A stretch of DNA of 64,000 bases from Streptomyces cylindrosporus (GCF_022698165.1 NZ_JALDAY010000001.1:372001-436000), one strand, 5' to 3'; numbered from the stretch's first letter, positions 45,327 through 55,031 are shown. Translations and numbers: made by a program. The notes: generated from the letters alone by a model not told the origin.

Positions 45327-46730
45327 ATGAGTACGCGGCGGGCATTTCTCGCACAGGTCATGGGGGCGACCGTGGCGGTGGCGGCGGGTGCGACCGCCTG
45401 CAGTTCCGGCTCCGACGATTCCGGCTCCGGCTCCGGTTCCGGGGGCGACCACGTCAAGAGCGCCACCGCGATCACCCAGGTCTACGGCGACGGCCAGAAG
45501 TTCATCGCCGTGGCCCTTGAGTACGACTCGGCCGTCGACACGTCGAAGCTGTCGAAGTCGTCCTTCAAGGTCGACGGCCGGACCGTCACCAAGGTCTACG
45601 CCAACACCAGCGCGTCCCTCGCCGACACGGGCCGCGACGGCAAGTACGTCATCGTCGAGCTCTCGCCGGACGACAGCGGCGCGCTGCTGTGGGGCAACGA
45701 CAGCGGCGGCGGGTCGGGGACAGGGAAGGCCTCCGGTTCCGCCTCCGCTTCCGCGTCGGGCAGCGCCCCCGCCGGCGGTGGCCCGAAGGTGGGTGAGAAG
45801 GGCACGGCCAAGGGCGCCGAGAAGGCGAAGGGCACCGTCACCAGTACGGGCAGCGTCACGACCACGGACGGCTCGACCTACCCGGGCGGCAGCACCGAGC
45901 TCGCCACCGGCAAGCAGGTCAACCTGATCGTCGACGACTTCAAGCAGTTCTCGTACAAGGACCCGAAGACCGGCAAGACGCTGCCGTACAACCTGTTCAT
46001 CCCCAAGGACTACGACGAGAGCAAGAAGTACCCCCTCGTGCTGTTCATGCACGACGCGAGCGTGGTCAGCACCGTCACGACGGCGACGCTCGTGCAGGGG
46101 CTCGGCGCGGTGGTCTGGGCGAGCCCGGAGGACCAGGCCGAGCGGCCGGCGTTCGTCCTCGCGCCCCAGTACCCGGAGGTGGTCGTCGGCGACGACTACA
46201 AGCCGACGGCGTACTTCGACACCACGGCCCACCTGGTGCAGGAGCTGACGGGCAAGTACAGCATCGACGCCGACCGGGTGTACTCGACGGGTCAGTCCAT
46301 GGGCGCGATGATGACGCTCGGCCTGAACATCAAGTACCCCGACCTGTTCGGGGCTTCGTGGGTCGTCGCCGGTCAGTGGCCGTCCTCCCAGGCCGCCCCG
46401 CTCGCGAAGAAGAACCTCTTCGTCACCGTCTCGCAGGGCGACAGCAAGGCGTATCCCGGCGAGGACGCGATCATGTCGGTGATCGAGAAGGCCGGTACGA
46501 AGGTGAGCCGGGCGACCTGGAACGGCAAGTCCACGGCCGCGCAGTTCACCAAGGCCGTCGACGCGATCAGCGCGAAGGGCACCTCGGTGAACTATGTGAC
46601 GTTCGAGAAGGGCACCACCCTGACCGCGGAGTCGAAGAAGAAGTACGGAACCATGGAGCACAACTCGAGCTGGGCGATCGCCTACACGATCGAGGGCGTC
46701 AGGGAGTGGATCTTCCAGCAGCGGAAGTGA
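45327..46730 (+). CDS. Tat-exported lipoprotein esterase (alpha/beta hydrolase)
   Basis: 467 residues. The signal STRRAFLAQV with twin Arg ends at lipobox GATAC (Cys25). A Ser/Gly linker and an Ig-like N-terminal domain (about 40-125) follow, then a low-complexity Ser/Ala/Gly/Lys linker (about 130-180). The alpha/beta hydrolase domain starts LPYNLFIPKDYDESKKYPLV and has the nucleophile in STGQSMGAMM; His is probably in MEHNSSW. It resembles PHB-depolymerase/feruloyl-esterase-like lipoproteins. The substrate is unknown. It is convergent with the M4 protease. Confidence 0.88.
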   Translation: MSTRRAFLAQVMGATVAVAAGATACSSGSDDSGSGSGSGGDHVKSATAITQVYGDGQKFIAVALEYDSAVDTSKLSKSSFKVDGRTVTKVYANTSASLADTGRDGKYVIVELSPDDSGALLWGNDSGGGSGTGKASGSASASASGSAPAGGGPKVGEKGTAKGAEKAKGTVTSTGSVTTTDGSTYPGGSTELATGKQVNLIVDDFKQFSYKDPKTGKTLPYNLFIPKDYDESKKYPLVLFMHDASVVSTVTTATLVQGLGAVVWASPEDQAERPAFVLAPQYPEVVVGDDYKPTAYFDTTAHLVQELTGKYSIDADRVYSTGQSMGAMMTLGLNIKYPDLFGASWVVAGQWPSSQAAPLAKKNLFVTVSQGDSKAYPGEDAIMSVIEKAGTKVSRATWNGKSTAAQFTKAVDAISAKGTSVNYVTFEKGTTLTAESKKKYGTMEHNSSWAIAYTIEGVREWIFQQRK

Positions 46731-46761
46731 CCCACTCCCCTCAAGGCCCGGTCCTGGTACG

Positions 46762-48414
46762 TCAGTTCACGTTGACCGCGCTCCAGGCCGCCGCCACCGC
46801 GTTGTACTCGGTGCTGCCGGCCCCGTACAGATCCTTCGCCGCGTTCAGGGTGGCCGTGCGGGCCCCCGCGTAGTTCGTCGAGGACGTCATGTAGACCGTG
46901 AGGGCGCGGTACCAGATGGCGCCCAGCTTCGCCCGGCCGATGCCGGTGACCGTGGAGCCGTTGTACGTGGGGGAGTTGTAGCTGACGCCGTTGATGGTCT
47001 TGGCTCCGCTGCCCTCCGCGAGGAGGTACGCGAAGTGGTTGGCGACGCCGGAGGAGTAGTGGACGTCGAGGTTGCCGACCGAACTGCTCCAGTAGTCCGC
47101 GGAGTTGCCGTCCTTGGACGGCTTGTCCATGTAGCGCAGGGCGTCCCGGCCGAAGCCGGACTTCACGATCTTCTCGCCGATCAGGTAGTCCCCGGGGTCG
47201 GAGGAGTTGTTCGCGTACCACTCCACCAGGGTGCCGAGGATGTCGGAGGTGGCTTCGTTGAGGCCGCCGGACTCGCCGGAGTAGGTCAGGGCCGCCGTCT
47301 TCGAGGTGACACCGTGGGTCATCTCGTGCCCGGCCACGTCCAGCGACACCAGAGGCCCGAAGGTCGTCCCGTCACCGTCGCCGTACGTCATGCAGAAGCA
47401 ACTGTCGTCCCAGAACGCGTTGTTGTACGCGTTCCCGTAGTGGACGCGGTTGTACGAGCCCTTTCCGTCACCCGCGATGCCGTTGCGGCCGAAGGTGTTC
47501 TTGTAGAAGTCCCAGGTGACGTCGGTGCCGTACTGGGCGTCCACGGCGGCCGACGCACGGTCCGAAGTCGCCCCCGTGCCCCAGTGGTTGTCGGTGTCCG
47601 TGAACACCGTCGAGGGTGCGCGGCTGATGCAGATGCTGGTCAGGAAGCACAGGTCGGTCTTGTTCGCCGCGTCACCGGTGTACGTGTTCCCGCGCGTCGG
47701 GTCCTTCAGCTGGTACGTCGACCCCGAGAGCGTCGTCTCCAGCGGAACCGTGCCGCTGTAGAGGGACTTGCCGTCGCCGGACGCCGTCTCGATGTCGTCC
47801 CAGGCGTCGATCTGCGCGCCGGTGCGGGCGTCCGTGATGACGGTGCGGGCGACCGGGTTGCCCAGCGAGTCCTGCGCCGCGGCCTGCGTCTTCCAGGCCA
47901 GCTTCGGCGCCCCGTGCAGGGCGTCGACGACCAGCTGGGGCTTGGCCGTGAGCTTCTTCAGCGTCTCCCCGAGGTTCACCGCGCGCAGGGCGTTCGCGGC
48001 GAGGTCGGCGGCCTTCGGGGCCGATACGGAGGGGGTGACCGAGGCGAGGGATATCTCGCCCCTCGTCGCCCGGTTCGCGCCGCGGTACGTGCCGTTCGGG
48101 GCCAGGTGGACCACGAAGTCACCGCCCAGCACCGGGAGTTGACGGTACGTCCGGTCGTAGCGGACGTGCTGTGTGCCGTCCTGGTCGACGATCACGTCGC
48201 GGACCGACGTGCCCTCCGCGGAGGTCAGTCCGAGGGACGCGGCGTGCGAGAGCAGGGCCTCGGCCGCGTTCGCGACTGCGTTGCTTCTGGTCGGTCGGTC
48301 GGCCGCCTGGGCGGCGGGGGTGAGGGCGGTGGCCAGCAGGGTGGCGGTGGTCGCGGCCACGCCGGCGGCGGCGAGACGACGGGAACCTCGGACGTCGATC
48401 CGTATCCGGCTCAT
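46762..48414 (-). CDS. Secreted M4 (thermolysin-type) zinc metalloprotease
   Basis: 550 residues: signal peptide to about residue 38 (ALTPAAQA), FTP/PepSY-type propeptide (about 40-200), then the mature protease. The zinc motif HEMTH (in DVAGHEMTHGVTSKTA) and downstream Glu in GGLNEATSDILG are present, and the C-terminal domain has the catalytic His in DVHYSSGVANHFAYLL. The length is normal. ATG at 48414 has AGGAGAT upstream. It is a secreted neutral protease matured by removal of its propeptide. Confidence 0.95.
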   Translation of the reverse strand: MSRIRIDVRGSRRLAAAGVAATTATLLATALTPAAQAADRPTRSNAVANAAEALLSHAASLGLTSAEGTSVRDVIVDQDGTQHVRYDRTYRQLPVLGGDFVVHLAPNGTYRGANRATRGEISLASVTPSVSAPKAADLAANALRAVNLGETLKKLTAKPQLVVDALHGAPKLAWKTQAAAQDSLGNPVARTVITDARTGAQIDAWDDIETASGDGKSLYSGTVPLETTLSGSTYQLKDPTRGNTYTGDAANKTDLCFLTSICISRAPSTVFTDTDNHWGTGATSDRASAAVDAQYGTDVTWDFYKNTFGRNGIAGDGKGSYNRVHYGNAYNNAFWDDSCFCMTYGDGDGTTFGPLVSLDVAGHEMTHGVTSKTAALTYSGESGGLNEATSDILGTLVEWYANNSSDPGDYLIGEKIVKSGFGRDALRYMDKPSKDGNSADYWSSSVGNLDVHYSSGVANHFAYLLAEGSGAKTINGVSYNSPTYNGSTVTGIGRAKLGAIWYRALTVYMTSSTNYAGARTATLNAAKDLYGAGSTEYNAVAAAWSAVNVN

Positions 48415-48543
48415 CGATCTCCTAGGGAAGGCGCCAACGGGCGCGTGGGGACGGCGTTGGTGTTGACCAAGATTTAAGGGGCCATGACATGTCGAGGTCC
48501 ATAGGGCGTACGCGGAAGTATGTGAAGAGAGAGAATCGTTTTT

Positions 48544-48963
48544 GTGAGTCCCCAGCTGCCCTTCTTCGTCTACGGCACCCTCCGCCCCGGCGAGGTCAAC
48601 CACGACCTCTTCCTGCGCGGCCGCACCCGCTCCGAGGAACCGGGCCGGCTGAGCGGTTGCGTCCTCTACGACGGCCCCGGCTACCCGTGGGCGGTGGAGG
48701 AGAGGGACGGCCTGGTGTTCGGCGACCTCGTCACCGCGCTGCCGGAGCGGTACGAGGAGCTGCTCGCCGCCCTCGACCGGCTGGAGGACTACGCGCCGGG
48801 CGACCCGCGCAACCTGTACGAGCGGGTGGAGCGCGAGGTCACCCGCGAGTCAGACGGACGCCCCGTCCGGGCCTGGGTTTACATCGCCGCCGCCCCCGTC
48901 GCCGCCCGCCTGCGCACCCACGGCCGCCCGATCGACAGCGGCGACTGGCTGGTCCGACGCTGA
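48544..48963 (+). CDS. Gamma-glutamylcyclotransferase-like (AIG2/GGCT) protein
   Basis: 139 residues. FFVYGTLRPGEVNH is the diagnostic YGTLR substrate-binding loop, and the catalytic Glu is probably in LDRLEDY. Members cyclise gamma-glutamyl amines to 5-oxoproline; the substrate here is unknown. It starts with GTG at 48544 behind GAAGAGAGAGAA. It is divergent from the protease and convergent with the GH36 gene. Confidence 0.82.
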   Translation: MSPQLPFFVYGTLRPGEVNHDLFLRGRTRSEEPGRLSGCVLYDGPGYPWAVEERDGLVFGDLVTALPERYEELLAALDRLEDYAPGDPRNLYERVEREVTRESDGRPVRAWVYIAAAPVAARLRTHGRPIDSGDWLVRR

Positions 48964-48971
48964 CCGCGCCC

Positions 48972-51035
48972 CTACCCGATCCGCACCACCACCATCGCCG
49001 GCGCCTCCGGAAGCCGCACCCGCAGCGCGCCGGCCCCCTCGTCCCACTCCACGCGCGCGCCCGGCACCCCGGCCGCCGGGTGCAGCACCTCCGCCCGCAC
49101 GCCGTCCGGTTCCGCCAAGTGCCGGAGAGGAAACGAGATTTCGCCCTCCCCGCCGCGCCGCCACACCGACACGTACGTCGCACCTCCGACCGGCACCCGC
49201 AGCCCCAGCGCGATCCACTCGTCCGTCCAGCCGGGCAGCCCCAGCGGCCAGAAGGGCACAGCGCCCGGCAGGTCGGCACGGATCTTCTTGTACGTCTCCA
49301 ACGCGGCCCGCACCAGCCCGAGCTGACGCTCCGTCATCCGGTCCAGGTGCCCGGAGAGATGGACGCGCCCCAGCAGCGCCGTACCCACCGTGAAGTCGAT
49401 CTCCGCGTCCGTGAACTCCGGCTGGGGATACGCCCACACCGCCCCCTGCTCCGGCGGCACTGCCGTCGGCGCCGCCGCCGCGATCGGCGGGTACCGCACC
49501 GGATCCTGCTGGTCGGAGGTCGACTGCAGCTGGGTGACGGAGGTCGACGCCCCGTCCATCCGCATGCCGCCCGACGCACAGTTCTCGATCACCAGGCCGG
49601 GGTGGCGGTCGAGGACGGAGGTGAGCCAGGCCCGCCAGGCCCGGGTGTGATCGAGGAGGCCCGGTGCGGAAGTGGTGATGTTGTAGTCCAGCTTCAGATA
49701 GCCCACGCCCCACTCGCCGACGATCCGGTCCACCGTCTCGTCGAGGTGGGCGCGGGCCGCCGGGTGGGTCAAGTCCAGCTGGTGGCGGCCCTGTTCGGTG
49801 ACCCGGGTGCCGTCCGCGTGCCGCAGGAAGGCGTCCGGCGGCAGCTGCTCGGCGACCGGGCTGCGCACGCCGACCACCTCCGGCTCCAGCCACAGCCCCG
49901 GCACCATCCCGCGCTCCCGGATCCGCCCCAGCACCTCGCCGATCCCGCCGGGAAAGCGCCCCGCGGACGGCTCCCAGGCGCCGACACCGTCCCACCAGCC
50001 GCCGTCCGCCGTGTCGTCGTACCAGCCGGCGTCCACACAGAAGTACTCGGCACCGGCGGCCGCCGCCGCGTCGATCAGCGGCAGCAGCCTGGCGGTGGTG
50101 GGGTCGCCCATCAGCGTGTTCATGTAGTCGTTGAAGACGACGGGCAACTGCTCGTGGTCGGGGTGCGGGCGGCGGACACGGCGGCGGTACGCCGTCATGG
50201 CGGCGAGGGCGTCGTCGAAGTCGTCGCCGAGAGCCAGCGCGGCGTACTCCGTGGCGAAGGGCCGGACACCGGGCTCCAGCACGGCCCGTACGCCGTGGTC
50301 GTCCGCGGTCGGCCCGCCCAGCGCGAGGTACGTGTGCCCCGCCACCTCGCCCGCGTCCCACGCCCAGCCCGCCGACGACTCGATCTGCCACAGCCAACTG
50401 CGCCCGTCCGTACGGTCGGTGAGCGCGCCCATGGCCAAGTGGCCGTCCGTGGGCCAGCTTCCGCGGCTCGTCGACCGCAGCCTCGCCCCCGAGTCGTGCT
50501 CGTGGACGTCCCGGCCGATGTCGGGAACCGACTCCCGCAGCGGCTCGGCGTACCAACGGCACTCCGCGAGCCAGTCGTTGCGCGCCCGGCGCACGTCCAG
50601 CACATCGGGCGAGGGCAGCCCGCCGAGCAGCAGACTGCCGGCCGCGCGGACGGTCACCGGCCCGTCGCCGTCCTGGTGGACGCGCAGACGGGAGCGCAGG
50701 ACGGGCACGCCGTCGGGGGAGGAGTACTCCACGACGACCGTCAACCGCTGCTCAGGTGCCTGGAGTCGGACGGCCAGGTGATGCCAGCCGTCCCCGTACG
50801 TGGCACGGTGGCCGCGATACCTGAGCCGCGGCCCGAGCGCCGTACCCCCGAAACGCGTGCCCGACCAGCCCGGTCCCGCGCCGGTCAACGTCAGGTCGGC
50901 CAGGGGCAGTTCCGTCGGCGGCGGCTTGGGATCGCCCGGACGGGCCAGCCGCAGCCGCCCGCCCGCCGCACCGAAGTCGAAGTCGGCGATGAGCGCGGAG
51001 TGGCCCCAGCGGAAGCCGTAGTCGTCCTCAGCCAT
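48972..51035 (-). CDS. GH36-type alpha-galactosidase
   Basis: 687 residues without a signal peptide. The N-terminal beta-sandwich (to about 290) is followed by a TIM barrel with EYFCVDAGWYDD, the nucleophile Asp in GYLKLDYN, and ENCASGGMRMD with acid/base Asp in STSDQQDP. A C-terminal beta domain follows. It is predicted to cleave terminal alpha-galactosides inside the cell. ATG at 51035 gives the family N-terminus; no strong ribosome site is seen. Specificity within GH36 cannot be fixed by eye. Confidence 0.88.
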   Translation of the reverse strand: MAEDDYGFRWGHSALIADFDFGAAGGRLRLARPGDPKPPPTELPLADLTLTGAGPGWSGTRFGGTALGPRLRYRGHRATYGDGWHHLAVRLQAPEQRLTVVVEYSSPDGVPVLRSRLRVHQDGDGPVTVRAAGSLLLGGLPSPDVLDVRRARNDWLAECRWYAEPLRESVPDIGRDVHEHDSGARLRSTSRGSWPTDGHLAMGALTDRTDGRSWLWQIESSAGWAWDAGEVAGHTYLALGGPTADDHGVRAVLEPGVRPFATEYAALALGDDFDDALAAMTAYRRRVRRPHPDHEQLPVVFNDYMNTLMGDPTTARLLPLIDAAAAAGAEYFCVDAGWYDDTADGGWWDGVGAWEPSAGRFPGGIGEVLGRIRERGMVPGLWLEPEVVGVRSPVAEQLPPDAFLRHADGTRVTEQGRHQLDLTHPAARAHLDETVDRIVGEWGVGYLKLDYNITTSAPGLLDHTRAWRAWLTSVLDRHPGLVIENCASGGMRMDGASTSVTQLQSTSDQQDPVRYPPIAAAAPTAVPPEQGAVWAYPQPEFTDAEIDFTVGTALLGRVHLSGHLDRMTERQLGLVRAALETYKKIRADLPGAVPFWPLGLPGWTDEWIALGLRVPVGGATYVSVWRRGGEGEISFPLRHLAEPDGVRAEVLHPAAGVPGARVEWDEGAGALRVRLPEAPAMVVVRIG

Positions 51036-51073
51036 AGTGGAGCCAGCGTATGGCCTGAACCCCCGTAGATCAC

Positions 51074-53158
51074 CTAGGACTTGACAGCTTCGAGCCGCAC
51101 CGCGCACGCCTTGAACTCCGGCATCCGCGAGGTCGGGTCCAGCGCCGGGTTGGTGAGGGTGTTGGCGCGGCCCTCGCCCGGCCAGTGGAAGGGCATGAAG
51201 ACGGTGTCGGGGCGGATGGCGGTGGTGATGCGGGCGGGGGCGACGGCACGCCCGCGCCGGGAGACCACGGCGACCGGGTCGCCCTCCGCCGCCCCGAGCC
51301 GCGCCGCGAGGCGGGGGTGCAGCTCCACGAAGGGTCCCGGCGCGGCGGCGTTCAGCTCGTCGACGCGGCGGGTCTGGGCGCCGGACTGGTACTGGGCGAC
51401 GACCCGGCCGGTGGTGAGCAGCACCGGGTACTCGGCGTCGGGCTCCTCGGCGATCGCCCGGTGCGAGACGGGCACGAAGCGGGCCCGGCCGTCCGGGGTG
51501 GCGAAGCGGTCGAGGAAGAGGCGCGGGGTGCCGGGGTGGCCGTCGCCGGCGGCGTCCTGGGGGCAGGGCCAGAACACCCCGTCCTCCTCCGCCAGCCTGC
51601 GATAGGTGATCCCGGAGTAGTCGGCGATCCCGCCCGCGCTCGCCCGGCGCAGTTCCTCGAAGACCTCCTCGGGATCGGTCGGGAAGCCCTTCTCCACACC
51701 GAGCCGGTCGGCCAGCTCGTGCATGACCTCCAGATCGCTGCGCACACCGTCGGGAGGCGTGATCGCGCGGCGGCGCAGCAGGACCCGGCCTTCGAGGTTG
51801 GTGGTGGTGCCGGATTCCTCGGCCCACTGGGTCACGGGGAGGACGACATCGGCGTGACCTGCGGTTTCGGACAGTACTATGTCACATACCACAAGGAAGT
51901 CGAGCGCCTTGAAGCGCTCCTCCACATGCCCCGCCCCCGGCGCCGACACCACCGGATTGGACCCCATCAGCAACAGCGCCCTGACGTCCCCGCCAAGGGC
52001 GTCGAGTAGCTCGTACGCACTGCGCCCCGGCCCCGGCAGACTGTCCGGATCCACTCCCCACACCTCGGCCACATGCCGCCGCGCCGCCGGATCGTCCAGC
52101 TTCCGGTACCCCGGCAACTGGTCGGCCTTCTGCCCGTGTTCGCGCCCGCCCTGCCCGTTGCCCTGCCCGGTCAGACAGCCGTAACCGCTGAGCGGCCGGC
52201 CCGCCCGCCCGGTCGCCAGGCACAGGTTGATCCATGCGCCCACCGTGTCCGTGCCCTTGGACTGCTGCTCGGGCCCGCGCGCGGTCAGCACCATCGCGTT
52301 CTCCGGCTCGCAGAACAGCCGTACCGCTTCCCGGAGTTGGGGTACGGACACGCCGGTGATCCGCTCCACGTACTCCGGCCAGTGCGCCATCGCGGCCGCC
52401 CGCGCGTCCTCCCAGCCGACCGTGCGCCCGGCGACGTACTCCTCGTCGACCCGCCCCTCGGCGACGACCAGGTGCAGCAGACCCAGCGCGAGCGCGAGGT
52501 CCGTGCCGGGCCGCGGGGCCAGGTGCAGGTCGGCCTGCTCGGCGGTCTTCGTCCGGCGCGGGTCGACGACGATGAGGGTGCCGCCGTTCTCCTTCAGCTC
52601 GTTGAAGAACCTGAGCGAGGGCGGCATGGTCTCCGCGAGGTTGGAGCCCACCAGGATCACGCAGCCGGTCCTCGGGATGTCCTCCAGCGGGAACGGCAGG
52701 CCCCGGTCGAGACCGAAGGCCTTCGTGCCGGCGGCCGCGGCCGAGGACATGCAGAAGCGCCCGTTGTAGTCGATCTGCGAGGTGCCCAGCACCACGCGCG
52801 CGAACTTGCCGAGCGTGTAGGCCTTTTCGTTGGTCAGCCCGCCCCCGCCGAACACCCCGACCGCGTCGGGCCCGTGCTCGGCCCGTGTACGACGGAGCCC
52901 CTCGGCGACACGGTCCAGTGCCTCGTCCCAGGTGGCGGGCACGAGCGTGCCCTCGGAGCGCACCAACGGGGAGGTCAGGCGCACCCGGGACGAGAGCACG
53001 GCCGGCGCGGTACGGCCCTTGCCGCACAGCGCACCCCGGTTCACGGGGAAGTCGGCGCGCTCGCTCACCTCGACCGTGCCGCCGGGCACGGGCGTCAGGT
53101 TCATCCCGCACTGCAGGGCGCAGTAGGGGCAGTGGGTGGGCGTCGCGGTGTTCTGCAT
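51074..53158 (-). CDS. nasA: Assimilatory nitrate reductase catalytic subunit
   Basis: 694 residues of the molybdopterin-guanine-dinucleotide oxidoreductase family. The N-terminal [4Fe-4S] motif is CPYCALQC ... ALCGKG, followed by YNGRFCMSSAAAAGTKAFG, GSNLAETMP and a C-terminal molydopterin-binding domain (LLTTGRVVAQYQSGAQTRR). It reduces nitrate to nitrite, which the nir operon at 33.6-37.8 kb takes on. The ATG at 53158 has no Shine-Dalgarno and a GlnR-like box begins 24 bases away, exactly as for the nir operon. No C-terminal extra [2Fe-2S] domain is present, so electrons come from a separate donor. Confidence 0.92.
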   Translation of the reverse strand: MQNTATPTHCPYCALQCGMNLTPVPGGTVEVSERADFPVNRGALCGKGRTAPAVLSSRVRLTSPLVRSEGTLVPATWDEALDRVAEGLRRTRAEHGPDAVGVFGGGGLTNEKAYTLGKFARVVLGTSQIDYNGRFCMSSAAAAGTKAFGLDRGLPFPLEDIPRTGCVILVGSNLAETMPPSLRFFNELKENGGTLIVVDPRRTKTAEQADLHLAPRPGTDLALALGLLHLVVAEGRVDEEYVAGRTVGWEDARAAAMAHWPEYVERITGVSVPQLREAVRLFCEPENAMVLTARGPEQQSKGTDTVGAWINLCLATGRAGRPLSGYGCLTGQGNGQGGREHGQKADQLPGYRKLDDPAARRHVAEVWGVDPDSLPGPGRSAYELLDALGGDVRALLLMGSNPVVSAPGAGHVEERFKALDFLVVCDIVLSETAGHADVVLPVTQWAEESGTTTNLEGRVLLRRRAITPPDGVRSDLEVMHELADRLGVEKGFPTDPEEVFEELRRASAGGIADYSGITYRRLAEEDGVFWPCPQDAAGDGHPGTPRLFLDRFATPDGRARFVPVSHRAIAEEPDAEYPVLLTTGRVVAQYQSGAQTRRVDELNAAAPGPFVELHPRLAARLGAAEGDPVAVVSRRGRAVAPARITTAIRPDTVFMPFHWPGEGRANTLTNPALDPTSRMPEFKACAVRLEAVKS

Positions 53159-53181
53159 GCCGTTCAGCGTGCTTCGGGCGT

Positions 53182-53219
53182 GTTACGCGCGGCGCGGCCC
53201 CTTGTTACGCGGGCGACAC
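53182..53219 (-). promoter_or_regulatory. GlnR-like box of nasA
   Basis: On the plus strand GTTAC (53182), CGCGG (53193), GTTAC (53204) and GACAC (53215) stand at exact 11-bp period. The two a-sites are perfect gTnAC, the last b-site matches GaAAC at 4 of 5, and the second pentamer does not match. Distance to the start codon is identical to the nir box. The rest of the 349-bp interval 53159-53507 holds no gene; GCCAC-AG-GTGGC at 53319-53330 is a small palindrome in the promoter region of the adenylation-domain gene. Confidence 0.7.
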
Positions 53220-53507
53220 GGCGGCCTCCCCGCGGGGCCGGGGCGCCGGTGAGGCGCACGGCTGACCACCCATGAGTCGGTGCCGGCCGGTGGGGGAGTT
53301 GCCTGTGATGTGAAAGACGCCACAGGTGGCTCATTCCGTAGCGTGAATGGCCGAGCACGCGTTGTTGAGAGTTGAAGAGCAGAGGCCGCACCCTGGCTGC
53401 CGCATGACTCCGCACGGCGTTCGACACACCGGGCATGCCCGCCGCTCATCCCGGACCGGCACACAGCGCATCTCGACAGCTCGAAACAGCCAGGAGGTCT
53501 CCCCACC

Positions 53508-55031
53508 ATGCCCCTGCACCACTTAACCCCCCGCGACCAGCAGCTTTTCCTGCGGTACGGCCGTGGTCCCGCCGTCCCCGTCCCGGATCCGCTGGTCCAC
53601 CACGCCTTCGAGCGGCACGCGGCGGCCGCCCCGCACTCGGTGGCCGCCGAGCACCAGGGCGCGACGATCACCTACGGCGAACTCGACCGGTACGCCGACG
53701 CGCTCGCCGCCCGCCTGGTCCGCGAGGGCGTACGCCCCGGCGACCACGTCGGCCTCTTCGTCCGCCGCTCGATCCCGATGCTGGTCGGCCTGCTCGGCAT
53801 CCTGAAGGCGGGCGCCGCCTACGTCCCCCAGGACATCGGCCTCGCGCCCCCGTCCCAGCTCGCCCATGTGATCCGCACCGCCCGCACCCGGGTGATCCTC
53901 ACCCTCGCCGACCACACGCCCCGCGTCCCGCTGCCGCCCGGCCACACCCTGATCGCCCTCGACGCCGAGCCCCTCCCGCGCACCCCCGGCCCACGCCCGG
54001 CCCTCACCCCCGACGACGGCTGCTACGTCCTGTTCACCTCGGGCACCACCGGCCGCCCCAACGGCGTGAAGGTCACCCACCGCAACGTCGCCAACATCCT
54101 CCTCACCGCCCCCGGCGACCTCGGCATCCGCCCCGGCGACCGGGTGCCCCAACTCCTCAACATCGCCTTCGACATGGCGGCCTGGGAGATCCTCGGCTGC
54201 CTCAGCCACGGCGGCACCCTCGTCGTCCGCGGCAAGGACATCACGGCGACGGCCCGCACCGCGGACGTCATCGTCGCGACCCCGACCGTCCTGTCCGGCA
54301 TCGACCCCGCGGCCTGCCCCCGCGTCCGCACGGTCGCCGTGGCCGGCGAACCCTGCCCCCGCCCCCTCGCCGACAGCTGGGCGCAACGAGCCGCCTTCTA
54401 CAACTGCTGCGGCCCCACCGAGACGACCATCGTCAACACGATGCGCCGCCACGACCCGACGGCCCCGCTCCTCACCATCGGCCGCCCCACCCCCAACAAC
54501 ACGGTGTACGTCCTCGACGCCGACCTGCGCCCGCTGCCCATCGGCGAGACCGGCGAGATGTGGGCGGGCGGCGACTGCGTGTCGGCCGGCTACCTCGCCG
54601 ACGACCGCCTGAACGCCGAGCGTTACGCCCCCGACCCCTTCCTCGGCCCCGGCCACCGCATGTTCCGCACCCGCGACCTCGGCCGCTGGACCGCCGACGG
54701 TGAGCTGGAGCACCTGGGCCGCACCGACGACCAGGTCAAGGTCCGCGGCTTCCGGGTCGAACTCGACTCCGTCTCCTCGGTGTTGGTGTCGGTCGAGGGC
54801 TGCGCCCGCGCGGTCACCCTGAAGCGCGACGACCGCAGCCTGGTCTCCTTCGTCTGCCCGGCCGACGTCGACCCGGACGCGGTCCGCCGGGCGGTGGCCG
54901 AGGCCCTGCCCTACTACTGCGTGCCGACCGAGGTCCTGCCCCTCGCCGTCCTCCCGGAGACCGACCGCGGCAAGATCGACAAACAGGCGCTGCTGAGACT
55001 GGCGGAGCAGCGCACGGGGGTGGCCCGATGA
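53508..55031 (+). CDS. Stand-alone NRPS-type adenylation enzyme with TTA codon
   Basis: 507 residues. Core motifs: A3 LFTSGTTGRPNGVKVTHRN, A4 FDMAAWEI, A5 NCCGPTET, A7 RTRDLGRW, A8 GRTDDQVKVRGFRVELD, A10 DRGKIDKQAL with catalytic Lys. No carrier or condensation domain follows. The pocket read by eye is D-M-W-V-A-A-C-I-V-K; the leading Asp favours an alpha-amino acid, but no known code matches surely. Codon 6 (53523-53525) is TTA, so translation should need the bldA tRNA. AGGAGG precedes ATG 53508. It overlaps the membrane oxidoreductase gene by 4 bases. It likely activates an amino acid for an unknown product. Confidence 0.85.
   Translation: MPLHHLTPRDQQLFLRYGRGPAVPVPDPLVHHAFERHAAAAPHSVAAEHQGATITYGELDRYADALAARLVREGVRPGDHVGLFVRRSIPMLVGLLGILKAGAAYVPQDIGLAPPSQLAHVIRTARTRVILTLADHTPRVPLPPGHTLIALDAEPLPRTPGPRPALTPDDGCYVLFTSGTTGRPNGVKVTHRNVANILLTAPGDLGIRPGDRVPQLLNIAFDMAAWEILGCLSHGGTLVVRGKDITATARTADVIVATPTVLSGIDPAACPRVRTVAVAGEPCPRPLADSWAQRAAFYNCCGPTETTIVNTMRRHDPTAPLLTIGRPTPNNTVYVLDADLRPLPIGETGEMWAGGDCVSAGYLADDRLNAERYAPDPFLGPGHRMFRTRDLGRWTADGELEHLGRTDDQVKVRGFRVELDSVSSVLVSVEGCARAVTLKRDDRSLVSFVCPADVDPDAVRRAVAEALPYYCVPTEVLPLAVLPETDRGKIDKQALLRLAEQRTGVAR

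Noticed and set aside
53508..55031. A full NRPS module
   Set aside because: The protein ends right after the A10 motif; no carrier, condensation or reductase domain is fused or encoded next to it.
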